Below, piece by piece: positions 11,571 through 22,960 of a stretch of DNA of 64,000 nt. The translations under genes and the position numbers were made by a program. The stretch spans positions 29,659,501 to 29,723,500 of the forward strand of contig CM063106.1 in NCBI GenBank assembly GCA_031841125.1, in the 5' to 3' direction. The notes below the pieces were generated by a model that did no database searches, was not told the origin of the DNA, and saw only the letters and a program-made list of their open reading frames with translations. Numbering within the stretch: the stretch's first letter is position 1; every line of letters starts with the position of its first letter. The DNA is from Acanthococcus lagerstroemiae. Lineage: Eukaryota; Arthropoda; Insecta; Hemiptera; Eriococcidae.

Positions 11571-12830
11571 TCAACCATGAACCCCCTCCTGAGGGTAGGC
11601 TATCCCTGGAAAATTGAGCATTTAAGGGACTGGGTAGGAAACCTGCAACGAATTGTGATCTTGTATGTCCTTGAAAGTAGTTGATCTGCCCCTGCAATTT
11701 TCCAAGGGCTCTCCTCCCCCTTCAGGAGCTTCCTCCACAACCGCTACCCCTGGAAAATTGAGTAATTAAGTGGCCGGGTAGGCAACCTGCAGCGACTTGT
11801 TATCTTGAAGATTATGGGTAATTATGTCATTTTATGTCTTATTATGTCGGTTATGTCTTAAACTTGGCGATCTTGAGGATAAGAAAGATTATGCTTTGAA
11901 AGTAGCTGATCTGCCTGCAATTTTTCGGATTTTAGATAGCAACCGCAGTGCGTTTTTTCCGGAGGCACCCCGCGCCTTTAGTAATAGAGATAGATAGATG
12001 TCTTATTATGTCGGTTATGTCTTAAAACTTGGAGATCTTTTATATTAGAATGTCCTTGAAAGTAGCTGATCTGCCCCTGCAATTTTTCGGATTTTTAGAT
12101 AGGCAACCCGCAGTGCGTTTTTTTCCCCGCGGAGGTGGTGGCGGCGGATTTTACTTTTTTAGTATATAGAGAGAAGAGAGATAGAGAGATAGAGAGATCT
12201 TTTTATGTCAGTTATGTCTTAAAACTTGGAGAACTTTTATGTTAGAACAGATTATGTCCTTGAAAGTAATTGATCTGCCCCTGCAATTTCCCAGGGGCTC
12301 TCCTCCCCCTTCAGGAGCTTCCTCCATAGCCATAAACCCCCTCCTGAAGGGAAGCTACCCCTGGAAAATTGAGTAATATTAAGGGGCCGGGTAGGCAACC
12401 TGCAGCGACTTGTAATCTTGAAGATTATGGGTAATTATGTCATTTTATGTCTTATTATGTCGGTTATGTCTTAAAACTTGGCGATCTTTTATATTAGAAC
12501 AGATTATGTCCTTGAAAGTAGCTGATCTGCCCCTGCAATTTTTCGGATTTTTAGGTAGGCAACCCGCAGTGCGTTTTTTTTCTCCCGGAGGTGGCGCTGG
12601 CGGCGGATTTTACTTTTTTTAGTATAGAGAAATGTCTTTTTTGTCTTATTATGTCGGTTATGTCTTAAAACTTGGAGATCTTTTATATTAGAACAGATTA
12701 TGTCTTTGAAAGTAGCTGATCTGCCCCTGCAATTTTTCGGATTTTTAGATAGGCAACCCGCAGTGCGTTTTTTTCCTGCGGAGGCGGCGGCGGCGGCGGA
12801 TTTTACTTTTTTAGTATATAAAAAATAAAA
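11570..12830 (-). repeat. Tandem array of Helitron 5'-end units
   Basis: The unit contains, on the plus strand, 'tatgtcttattatgtcggtt', 'gaaagtagctgatctgcccc', 'tttttagataggcaacccgc' and a G-rich GGAGGTGGCGGCGG segment, and ends at 'ttttagtatata(gaga)'. Reasonably complete units end near 12166, 12624 and 12825, and a decayed one near 11990. The linkers carry 'ggaaaattgagtaatta...gggtaggcaacctgcagcg', shared by the units at 11590, 11750 and 12365. Confidence 0.75.
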
Positions 12831-12866
12831 TAATAATAGAGAGATAATATTAATAATAGTAATATA

Positions 12867-13378
12867 CAGTAAAACTTGTCCAAAACGGAACCTGTACAAA
12901 AAGGAAATCTGTCTAAAAAGGAAAATAATGATTTCCCTGCAGCTTTTATGGGACTTCTGTGTTAAATTTTTTTCCCAAGACGGAATCTGTCTAACGCGGA
13001 AACGGACAAGAAAAATATACCTAAAAAGTAAAAACCCAAATCTATCTCTTGATTTTTGATAAAGAGTCTCGTTATCAAGTGATATTCAGTCTCGATTGTT
13101 ACGTTAGTTTGACTTGTTTCGTGCATGCATAATGTCTCAAATTAAAATACAGTATCTATGCCTACGTACATATTTGTAACTTTCTGATTTACTTTACTGT
13201 ATGGTATGTAATGTAGGCATGCACATTTCTAGACAAGAAGGAATTTTCTTTCTTATGCAAGATTTTTTTTTCAAAACGGAATTTTCCGTTTTAGACAAGT
13301 TTCGGACAAGACGGAAACTTGTCTAGAACGGAAAATTTTGCTTCTCCCATGCGTTTCCGTTTTGGACAGGTTTTACTC
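12867..13378. mobile_element. pogo/Tigger-like MITE with TA target duplication
   Basis: The left end CAGTAAAACTTGTCCAAAAC matches the reverse complement of the right end, GAGTAAAACCTGTCCAAAAC. TA is present on both flanks (12865-12866 and 13379-13380). Internal repeats of 'GACAAG..GGAAA' and 'aaaacggaa' occur on both strands. It contains no transposase. The CAGT-type TIR with a TA duplication points to the pogo branch of Tc1/mariner. Confidence 0.85.
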
Positions 13379-13419
13379 TAATAATCACCCTTCATTAGTA
13401 TGTGGACATAAATAAATAC

Positions 13420-16110
13420 ATTCTATCCCACATACCGAACCCCCGTATCGCGAGCATAGGCTAAGCCTCCCCTATGTTATGCCAGACCTGTCTGTCCTGT
13501 GCCGCTTTACACCAAGGTGTACCTACTCTCTTGATAATTTCGGTCCCTCCAGCTCGTTGCTGGTCTGCCTCTTCTCCTCGTATGGCCGTACACAACCCAG
13601 AATGTAGCTTTCCTGCACCATCTCTCAACCTCCATCCTCGCTAGGTGGCCTGCATATTGGAATTTAAATTTTTTGATCGAGGGTATGATCCCTTTACATT
13701 TTGTTTTTTCCCTGATTACTTTCGCTATAATCTTATATTTTCTCTTGATATGATGCTTCTTCCCATTCCCCTCTGCGCGACCACCAGCTTTCTGAATTGG
13801 GCGTCCGTATAAGCGACCATGTCTGAGTTCCGTACGTCATGATTGGTAGGATGCATGATTCGAGCATTCGTATCTTAGAAGTCGTACTCAACTTTCCTTT
13901 GAACACCGTTCGCAGGTCGCCTTGCTTCACACCCTTACTCGTATGTATCTTGAAGACGGCTCCCGGTCTGTCCCTATTCACATGCGCTTGAGTATCACAA
14001 TACAACTCTTCTAGAATTCTTACAATTTTTCGGTTTACTCCCTAGGATCTTAGAACGTCCCATGTCTGTGACTTACGGTGTCAAAAGGTTTGCAGAAAGC
14101 TACAAAAACGAAATTTGAATTAAGTTGATGCGCGTTCGCTTTCTCGATCAGTTTTAATTCAGCGTGTGGATACGGTCTGTTGTCGCAAAGACCTTTCAGA
14201 AGCTCCCCTGCTCGACCAGCTGGACATTATCTAGCTGCGGGTAGATCCTGTTTTCCAGCGAGCCTTCATGAACGTCTTGGCCAGGTTGGAGGAAAGGCTG
14301 ATGGACCGATAATTATCTACAAGGTTTTTGTTTCCCTCTTTTTATGCAGTAGAATGATCTCGCTTGTTTTCTAATGGGATGGGACCTTTTCCTCTAGCAA
14401 TATGCTGTCGAATAGCTGGGTTAGTGGCTTTGCTAATACGCCTGCGAATTCTTTCAATGTTCTGTTTTCGATCTTGTCGGGGCCTGGTGCTTTGCCAATT
14501 TTCAGGTCTGTAAGGATAGATTCTACTTCTTGGGACAGCAGTGGCAAGAGCGGATCCTCAGATTGTGGGGGAGTTGTATTCAGCTGAAGGTGGTAGGTGC
14601 TTTTCTGTTTTCTCAGCTGGAAGGCTGTAAAGCTCTTTGTGGTTAGGATATCATCCGTACGTGTTACTAATGCGCCGTTTTTATTTTGGAAGCCGTACTG
14701 TTAGTTGTTTGCTATAGCAAGTTCCTTTTTTACTTTTTTGTTAGACCAGGAGTTCTCGATGATTTCTTGAACTTTTTTCATTTCGAATTTCTTACAGTCG
14801 CTCCTTATTCCTTTCTTCACAGATTTTTGTAATTCAACCCACTCAATTAGTTGAACTGGGAACATTTCTTCTACCTTGCGCAGCTCTTCTCTTTTCTTAA
14901 TAAGCTTCTTTGTTGTCTCAGAAATTTTGTCATCTGTACATTTCTCAGCTTTTCGTTTTCCAAAATTTTTTAGAGTGCCTTCAATAGCCTTTACAAACCG
15001 GTCATAACTTTCCTGCAATTCCTTCCTATCGTTCGATGCCTCCCACGCTCTTAATTCACTCTCAAGGAAGTCATTTGCTTCTTTCTGTTCGTACTTTGGG
15101 ATTACTACCTTACATTTTCCAGACAAATTCTTTTATTTTTGATCTTTGAGGTAGCTGAAGTGCGTATCTCCCCACTCTGTGGTCTGAATAAATCTCAAAG
15201 CGTGAAAGCGTGCTATAATCTTTCACAATTCTGTTATCGTTGATGAGGCAGTTGCCGATTTCGTTTTTTGTCCTACCATTAGGAGCTATCCAAGTCCATT
15301 TTCGTGCTTTTCTTTTATTAAAGAAGGTATTTATGATTTTCAGATTATTCTTTTCAGCCAACTCGACCAGTCTCACGCCCTCGTCATTTCTCCTGTCTAT
15401 CCTAAACGCTCCAACGCAATTTTCCTCAGTATCTCCTGTCTCCACCTTGGCGTTGAAGTCGCCATTACTATCTTGTAAACCTCGCTTTCTTTTTCCACTA
15501 TTGCTTGCAGTTTTGTGTAGAATGCGACTTTTGCCTCAGTTTCTGCTTCTCATAAGTGGGGCCATAGCATTGGATTATTGTCATCTTAGTGTCACGGTCG
15601 AGTTTCAATTTCATGATCGCTATCCTCTCGTTCACTGCCTTAATTTCGTGAATTTTTTCCCGTAGTTCTTTTTTGATTAGAAAGCCCACTCCTTTTGGGA
15701 CTTTGTCTCCCCGAAAAAGTAGAAGTAGTTGCCAGATTTCCCAAGTGTTAAACCCTCCGACAATCCCATAATGCCCCATTTCACCTTGGTGAAAGCAGCC
15801 TCAAGCTCCACAAGTCTTTCTTCTTTGGCCAGATCTCTACAGTCTTAGTTTAAGATATTAATGCCGAAAGATTTCTTTTTTGTTCATTTATTGTTAACTG
15901 CCGAAAGTTTTACTTTAGTTTTGTAAGATTTAAACTTACCTACCCATAGAAGGATTATAGCTTTACTTCCCCGCAATGGCGGCCTTCGTCTTGGGGAAGG
16001 AGTTTGGGAGCTCGGTGTATCTCCCCATTAAATCGTCGGTTGTTGCGACGACCTCCGGTTTGTGAAGCGATTCATCGTGCTTTGGCTCTGCGAGGAGCCG
16101 GGCGTTTTAT
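13420..16110 (-). pseudogene. RTE-like LINE, long decayed copy with internal deletion
   Basis: Reading on the minus strand: about 16090-15960 encodes a possible tail of a first protein (RYTELPNSFPKTKAAIAGK). From about 15850 the endonuclease begins (ERLVELEAAFTKVKWGIMGL), with KGVGFLIKKE and MTIIQCYGPTYE following at 15779-15498. WTWIAPNGRTKNEI and IYSDHRVG lie at 15445-15110. A charged linker is at 15126-14701. A decayed RT start (YRSISLSSNLAKTF, then the motif A relic FDTVSH near 14065) follows, then GAVFKIHTSKGVKQGD at 14005-13905. There the sequence jumps straight to TVFKGKLSTTSKIRMLESC and MTYGTQTW, so the FADD catalytic segment and part of the thumb are deleted. The copy has many frameshifts and cannot be active. 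Confidence 0.85.
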
Positions 16111-18230
16111 GCTGCTAAAAATTGGTAAGGCTGCTATTTAAATTTCAATATTAGATCCCTAATGATGATGAACTGGTAGGAACAGCGTCAGTACATATTT
16201 CGGATCCTGAAAATGCTTTTTCAGCCCTGAAAAGTTACTACTGGTGTTTAAAGAACAACAGCTAGCCATCCTTTTTAGCTTTTCTTTACAGCATTTTCCT
16301 CCTCTGCATTAATCATAACAGCCAAAAACGCCGATTTTTTTTTTAAAGAATTGAAGTTTTTATTTTTGTATAAAATAACTTACCACCTAACGTACCTGAT
16401 TGAATAAAATTTATTGTCCCCATTTCTTAATGTTTTCGGATCAAAATTACAGGTTTTCAGGTCATCCGCCCTTTCCAATATCAGCCTACCTTCTCAGACC
16501 CGAATTAGGGCGGATCATCAGGAGTCTACTGTACGTTATTTCTGTTTTCAACTTCTTCAACACTGTTTCATCGAATTACGTTGATTTTGCTTCGTGACAT
16601 TTTAGATTTAAGTACAAACATCCCGATAGACCTAAAATAACTCGTTTTCAGAAAAATCTTGCGAAATGTCTTTTTGACTTAATAAGGCAGTGTGTATACC
16701 ATCGATCGATCAATACATGCACTTTCTCTATATTTTCTCCTTTCTTTTGATTTCGTATGCCTTCCTCCGGTTCGCGAACCAGACACCTCTCTCGAAAAAT
16801 TCAATAAACCCGTAACGGTTCGGCCCAACAGTGGTGATCGCTCATCTCATTTTTTGTAGGGAGGAGGCAAAAAATGTGTATAATGAACTTTTTCTTTTCC
16901 GGAATTAGGATTTTGGAGTCAGGAAACACTGCATTTTTCGTAAAGAATGCTAGTAATCGTTATCTTGGCTTTTTCTTCCTCTTTTTTTTTGGGGGGGGGG
17001 AGGTCCGCTTTAACTCCCCAGGATCGCTGTCATTAGTCTTGGGCATCATTTAAAAAATAAAAGTAGCCCTTAACTGATTTTGTTAATCCACCCGCAAGTA
17101 TTTTCTGGCTACGCTCATGAATGAGCATAAAGCTTTCGGCACTGAGCCTGTCTACTACTTTCTAGGGACGCCATCGCGTAATGTTCGTTTCATTTCTGGC
17201 TCAAACCTATTCTCCCTTCTTCAACAACCTGTTAAGGTTCTAACAGTCTCTAATTAATTCGTGACATGAGTAGTGGACCCGCAACATGACTTATTTTACT
17301 TTATTGCTGTGAAGAAGTCTCTGAAATGTGACGAATAGCGTTTGTCGTCTTGGTGATGCAGATGAAGTGTTTCACTTTCACTTTCGGTTTTTTAGCATTT
17401 CCCTAGACAGCAAAGCAACGTGCATTTTAGCTTCAACAATTCAATTATAGACAGGTTTGAGGTTTCCAAATACCATCGAAGTGAAAAATGATAGCAGTAA
17501 ATTAATAAAATAGCGTTCTCATATCCACCGCGAAAGCTTCATGTGCTATAGAAATACACACACGTATATTATTACAACACGCATCGAGACTAACAATGTA
17601 ATTTTTATGGTTGAATCGGGGAAGATGCTCGCACTCGTGAGCATCTCTCCACAGAGATACGTTTTTCAGATTTTCATTCGAATAATAAAGGCGGTTTCCT
17701 AGGCAACATATTAAAGGTGAATGTGTGCAGACCAGAGTGAAAATACATACGGTTATGATAACATAATACGTGTCCGGTTATGGCGTGCTGAGCTTTTTTT
17801 TTTTTTTTTTTTTTTCATCGTGCCGCATAACTTACAGGCTATTTTACACAGTTTACACGTTCGCATATGAAGCATTTTAATTACCCTCTTTTAACTATAC
17901 GTTTTGGTTTTCGCACATAATCGTGCTAAATCGCAGGTAAATGAAAGCCGCAGGTATCCACTTCCTTGTTCCATTCGGTGAGATGAATGGCGACTATACG
18001 TTTCGTGCTTCGATATAAATACATTCTGCAGAAACGCCAGAAGGGAATCGTTAGGTTTAAAGGGGCAGTTTAGAACCCTGCTGACTGATCATTATTTTTT
18101 GGCTTCTTTTATGTTGGAAATCCAGTCCTAATTAGCGTCGGGAGGAAGGGAGGAGGAATAGAAACTGAGGGATGTCATGGAAATTTCAGAACAATTAGAG
18201 ATAACCTCATTCTATAAGGATACATTGTAC
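16111..18230. other. No gene seen; poly-T and poly-G runs
   Basis: This is apparently single-copy DNA. It contains a G-run at about 16991-17000 and a poly-T run at about 17794-17815. No repeat partner was recognised inside the window. Confidence 0.45.
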
Positions 18231-18234
18231 TTTT

Positions 18235-18790
18235 TCAGTGTAAGCAACTGGAAATAGAACACCAAACGGGATCTTGAAATCCTTAAATTTTTCCATGCAG
18301 CTGGACATTTACCGTCCGCTAAGACTGCTCATCTTTATCTACAAGATGCCCATCACCTACGAGACAAAATTAGTGATTTTGAGTACCTACACTGAATTTT
18401 CGAAGTATTTCACCATAAGAAGAAGTCAGAATTACTTTGTCAGTATTTGGAGTGATATAACCATCGAACATACATTGATGAGACTCATGAAAAGCAGAGG
18501 AAGATTGACACGTGATCGTGGTATACAGCCAAGTGTGATTCAAAAATGAATTTTGAGTATTCCCGTTGTTATGGCCATTTGTGAAGAAGTTGAGGAGTAC
18601 ACAGGGTGCAACCTAAACATCCAAGCAAAAACATGTCGACCTACGTCCTTCTCGAATTTTGCGTGATACTTCAGATGTTGAAAAATTAACACAGTGGCTT
18701 TTGACACATAACCCATTCCCAGAGCATAGCACCCCTATCCACAGGTATTATAGTGGATGCTTCAATCAATTGCCACGAAAGCGCATTGGT
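18235..18790 (+). pseudogene. Decayed copy of an unnamed repetitive protein family
   Basis: Conceptual translation in shifting frames gives three blocks in a consistent order: FHAAGHLPSAKTAHLYLQD (about 18285-18345), SIWSDITIEHTLMRLMKS then LTRDRGIQPSVIQK (about 18440-18547), and VMAICEEVEEYTGCNLN, continuing with LRDTSDVEKLTQWLLTHNPF (about 18567-18720). From memory, proteins with 'HLPYxKSAxLYLQxM', 'SDxxIEQTLMRxxKTxGGLTRGRG' and 'RDxxDxxxxxxWxxxxNPF' are widespread and multicopy in arthropod and cnidarian genomes, and have no function that I can name. This copy has at least two frameshifts and one stop. It ends about 100 bp before a LINE fragment on the same strand. Confidence 0.55.
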
Positions 18791-18889
18791 GAGAAACCTT
18801 GGCGTCCATTCCATGGTTGGCAAAACATTTTCCGACATAAAACTGAAAAGAGATACAAGTATGTATACCACATCACATCTTCGTAATAA

Positions 18890-20040
18890 ACCAAATAATA
18901 GAAAAATCTAACGAATACAACCTAGAAACTTTCCTCCTCTTCATTAACTTTCAGAAAGCCTTCGACACAGTGGAGCACAACTTCCCATGGGGGGGGGGGC
19001 TTTGGAGAAACAGGGGATAAACCCAAAATACATCAGAATTATCAAAAATATGTATAAAGGGACTGAGGCCTACATAAAGACGGACAAGGTGGGGGAACGA
19101 TTCAAAATCGTGAAAGGAGTAAGGCAAGGCGACCCACTCTCCCCCAGTCTATTTAATAGCACGTTAGAGGAAATTTTCCGGGGGTTGAACTGGGAAGGAA
19201 AATGGATAAGAATAGATGGAGAATATTTAAATAATTTACGATTCACGGACGATGTGGTGGTTATAGCTAATTCAGTAGTAGAAATACAACAATTAGGAGA
19301 AGGGTTGTATTAAGAAAGCAAAAAGGCGGGACTGGAAATCAATTGGGAGAAAACGATATTGTTAACAAATAGGAAGATGGAAACAGCAGTAACAGTTGGG
19401 GAAACAGAAGTTAAAAGAAAGGATGAAGTAACATATCTGGGCCAAATAATATCTTTTAAAAATAGAAGGGATAAGAAATTGAATATGGGAATAATGAAAG
19501 GATGGAAAAGCTATTGGGGGCTTGAAGAGATTTATAAGGGGAAAATGGAGCACAAATTAAAAGCAATGGTAGGAGAAAGCTGTACAAGTCCAGTCCTCAC
19601 GTATGGTGCCTAAACCTGGGCCTTGATTAAGACAGAAATGAATAGATTAGGAAATACACAAAAAGCAATGGCGAGAAGTGTGTTAAAAACGGAAGGATGG
19701 AATAAAAAATATAGCAATAAGGGAAAAAACTCGATTAATTGGGATAGAATATTGCATTAATAAACTTACATGGAAATACGCGGGACATATATTAGCAGGC
19801 AAAGAGAGGGAAGATGGGAAAGGAAAGTGGAGGAATGGGTGCCATACAAGAGGAAAAGATCAATGGGAAGGCCAGTGACGCATTGGTGCAACGAATTCAA
19901 AAAAGAAGTTCGGTCATTATGGCGAAGGGAAGCGACCATCCGGAGAAAATGGAGAGACGTTGGAGAGGCCTATGCCCAAAAATGGGGCGAGGCGATACCG
20001 GGGAAGGGGAACACCTACTCCCTGACACAACCATAATAGA
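18890..20040 (+). pseudogene. RTE-like LINE: reverse transcriptase to C-terminus
   Basis: The copy is 5'-truncated within the RT. LLFINFQKAFDTVEH (about 18925-18980) is RT motif A with the first catalytic Asp. A G-run at 18989 then shifts the frame. IKNMYKGTEAYIKTDKVGE and GVRQGDPLSPSLF (about 19115-19160) follow, then LRFTDDVVVIA (about 19236-19270), the motif C box, with FTDD in place of the usual FADD. The thumb region has DEVTYLGQIISFKN, and LTYGA ends at a stop near 19611. The C-terminal 'RKRSMGRPVTHWCNEFKKEV...GEAYAQKWGEAI' is at 19770-20036. AT-rich sequence with AATAAA-like words follows. Stops at 19310 and 19611 make it non-functional. Confidence 0.9.
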
Positions 20041-22200
20041 TATTAAGAACGGAAAAACGAATGTATCGTCTGCTTATTAATAAATAAAATGCATACCACA
20101 AGAAGAAAAGATAAAACCTGCGTTTATGAGGTATTGTTAATTTTTTTTTTTTTTTTTTTTTTTTTTAAAGTCAAAAATTAGGAAACAGAGTGAAGTCATT
20201 AGGGTCTATCAACAGCAGTATTCGTATTGGAGAAAGCGTCATACCTGTCGACCCCCTCTTACTTTTCCAAAGAATCTCCTTCTTGAAGACAACCGATGAA
20301 GAACTGAAAATCTGCTTTTCGCACGAACTTGCTCACTTTCCAACATCTCTTTTCACGGAAGATGGGAGGGGGTGATTCTCTTCATTCCATCACTGCTGCG
20401 AGCATTTGAAATAAATTTTCTCGTATGCATACAAGTCTACGTCACATCAATTACAATGAGTTCTATTAAATGTATGCATGGAGGAAACATCTCAACGTTT
20501 GGTATTCATTTATTCGACAAATATGCACTCCACGGGAAAATGTGTGAGATAGTTTCTTATGTATTTTTTTATTCTCTATCACATTTGTTTGAACTTTTTT
20601 TTTCTAAACTCAAATTTTAGCGAGATATAAGCAAAAAACTGTTTTATGCTCCCATTTTTGCCCTCTAGGGGACGACGCCGGCGCCAGATTCGTTGGGACT
20701 TTTAGTATGTTTTTCAGGACACATAATTAGACCAGTGTACCAAGTTTAAGCTTTCTATGATTTTTTCCTAGTTAGAACCTAATGCATGTGGACTAATTAG
20801 CTCTTTTGTTAATTCACTTAGGACCTTTGTTCTAGGAGCGAATTGTTTCCCCCCCCCCTTTTTTTCACTTAGCACTATAGTAAAGCGCCCTCTAGCGGGA
20901 AAACTAAAAGTTTCCAGCAATTTCGATAAGTCAGGGTGATAGCTGATGATTTGCTGAACATTTTCCAACCGTTAAACGCATTTTCAAAAATATGTCACTT
21001 AGCACCATTGTGCACGAGACCATCAGTATTTTGTACTGAAATTCAAGCTCAGTTTACTCAACGTGGCAGCCATGTTACTATTATTCCTTCAGCCTATCAT
21101 CCACTTCAGTTTTGACGGTAGTTGAATTTTTTTTAGAAGAAAATAAGTCATTTCTTTTCATCCAGTTTTAAAGAAAGTGGGCGTCCAGCGTATTTTTACG
21201 GTCGTATACCATTTCATGCATGTGAACTCTCATTTTTACGATTACCTTTGTTGAATCTGTTGGGGTTCAGCCTCACGAGTGTGGGCTAATTGCCTCTTGA
21301 CCTTCGCCTGCGGCGCCACTGAATTCTGAGAAAAGCTACGTAGTCGTGAAAAAACTCACTTTGTCAAATGGTCCAAGAAGTCTACTTTTAATTAATTTTA
21401 ATAATAATTGGCGATGTTACGAAAACAACCGAACCGAACATTCCATGTACACTTTAACGAGACGGAAGTCCTGTGTAAACTTTTTGTGTGCCTTTGTCCA
21501 TTAGAATAACGATCCCAAGATCGCGTACAGCTTAAACGACATAGGCTTTCGCTTTTTTTTTTTTGACACAGTATGAACCAACCTATTTGGAGAAAATGTA
21601 TTTCACGCATGCACGAACATTTTGTTTCGAAGTTAAAATGAACTTTTTCTGCTCCTCCGGCCATTTACCGAGGAACAGAGATGCCGGGGCTTGTGCGTGC
21701 TGAAGCAGAGACGAGGGAGTGGACGAAGTATGCTTTAAAAAATCTTTCTCTACTCGGTTAAATTTTTTCGCTGTAACAATTAAAACGGGAATTTGATGAG
21801 ATAGGAGTAACGCGAAGATTTTAAACTTGTTTTAGAAAAGCCGCTGAAGCTAGTCGAAGTTATCAAGTTCCCTCTTTCGCAAAGATTATCGGACGAGCTT
21901 TGCATTAATCAGGGGAAAATTCCTCTTTCTGGAGAATTAATTTTGAAAATGTTTTGTTAGTGAATATGCAGTCTTGCGAATAATAAAGGGACGAAAAGTA
22001 AGTCAAGATGATGTAAGGAGGTGAAAGGTAAAGAAAATTGAGAGGTGATGGTTGTGTTTGGAATTAAAATTGGTCTGTAAGAAGGATCCACCTATTTCTT
22101 GGGTTGCTATTAAGCCCATTACATCGAAGTTTAGGCATTACTGAATAATGCTTTAGGTACTTAACTCGAGTAATGAACATTATCTTCAGGTATTCATATT
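20041..22200. other. No gene seen; poly-T run
   Basis: A poly-T run lies at about 20139-20166. Two 'gccctctag' words (about 20662 and 20889) bracket a 230 bp stretch, but I could not define a mobile element. The remainder is AT-rich with no recognisable coding or repeat structure. Confidence 0.4.
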
Positions 22201-22960
22201 GACCCTGCCCCGAAGTATCTCAGTGAGTTAAATTCGAATAGTCGCACAGACTTCCAAATAAGTCTAAGAATCTTAAGCAAGTTTTAATGAACTAATCTTA
22301 AAAAGTCGTTCTAAACTAGTCTCGAATTATCTTAATCAATATTAAACGATGTTTAAGAGTCATAAGAGTCGTAAACGAGCCTCGAACCGCCTTAATAAAT
22401 ATTAAACAAGTCTTAAAGAGCCTTTTATAGAGTCCAGAGACGTATTATTGGGAGGAGGTGGTGGGGCCGCTGTTTTCAAAAAAGTAACAAATGTAATATT
22501 TTTGACTCTTCTTTTTTGTTTATCAATTTAAAAAATTGTTCGTCAGTCAGCAAAATCGAATTTTCAGTAGGTAATTTTCAGTTGACAGTGTTAAGTTTCC
22601 CCCCCCCCTCCCCCAGAAAAAATAATAAATAAATAAATAAATAAAAAATAATAATAATAATAATCTTTATACGCCTATGATAGAGCCTTGAACCTGCTTA
22701 AAAGAAACTTAGAAAGATTTAAACGAGTGTTGGGCCGTTATAACGAGTCTTAAGCAAATTTAACGATAGTCATATAGGATCTTAAATGAGCACTATAGAG
22801 TCGTGGCTTAGTCAAAGATGTTTTTGAACCAGTGTAAAAAAATGTTACAGAGTTTTGATCAAGTGTACGAAAATCTTAAACAAGTTTCGAAAAGCCTTAA
22901 AAGATTTTCAGCAAATGTGGAAGAGTACCTTAAATGGCACTTAACGGGTCGTTAGCAGAG
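22200..22960. repeat. Degenerate 'TCTTAAACAAG' repeat tract
   Basis: Words such as 'aagtcttaaagagcc', 'gtcttaagcaaattt', 'atcttaaacaagttt' and 'cttaataaatattaaac' recur every 30-50 bp on the plus strand, with heavy divergence. A similar tract is at 6930-7640. Confidence 0.5.
22435..22679. mobile_element. hAT-type MITE, 7 of 8 bp TSD
   Basis: It is flanked by ATAGAGTC (22427-22434) and ATAGAGCC (22680-22687). Termini: CAGAGACGTATTA on the left and CATAGGCGTATAA on the right (reverse complement). It contains a C-run and an (AAT)n/(AAAT)n stretch and no coding sequence. It shares 'gtcagtcagcaaaatcgaat'-type sequence with 52920-53050. Confidence 0.75.

Larger units (their letters stand above)
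9870..12830 (-). mobile_element. Non-autonomous Helitron with multiplied 5' ends
   Basis: Read on the minus strand, the 3' terminus is a GC hairpin (GGGGGCGAAGCCCC, from 9873-9887) running straight into CTAG, followed by T, as expected for Helitron insertion between A and T. At the other end, several copies of a typical 5' terminus, TC-TATATACTAAAAAAG-TAAAATCC, are seen near 12166 and 12620, with a decayed one near 12825. No Rep/helicase coding sequence is visible, so the element is non-autonomous. Its body is a C-rich repeat (9890-11570). Helitrons transpose by rolling-circle replication and tend to form tandem arrays, which fits the 5'-end multiplication. Confidence 0.7.
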
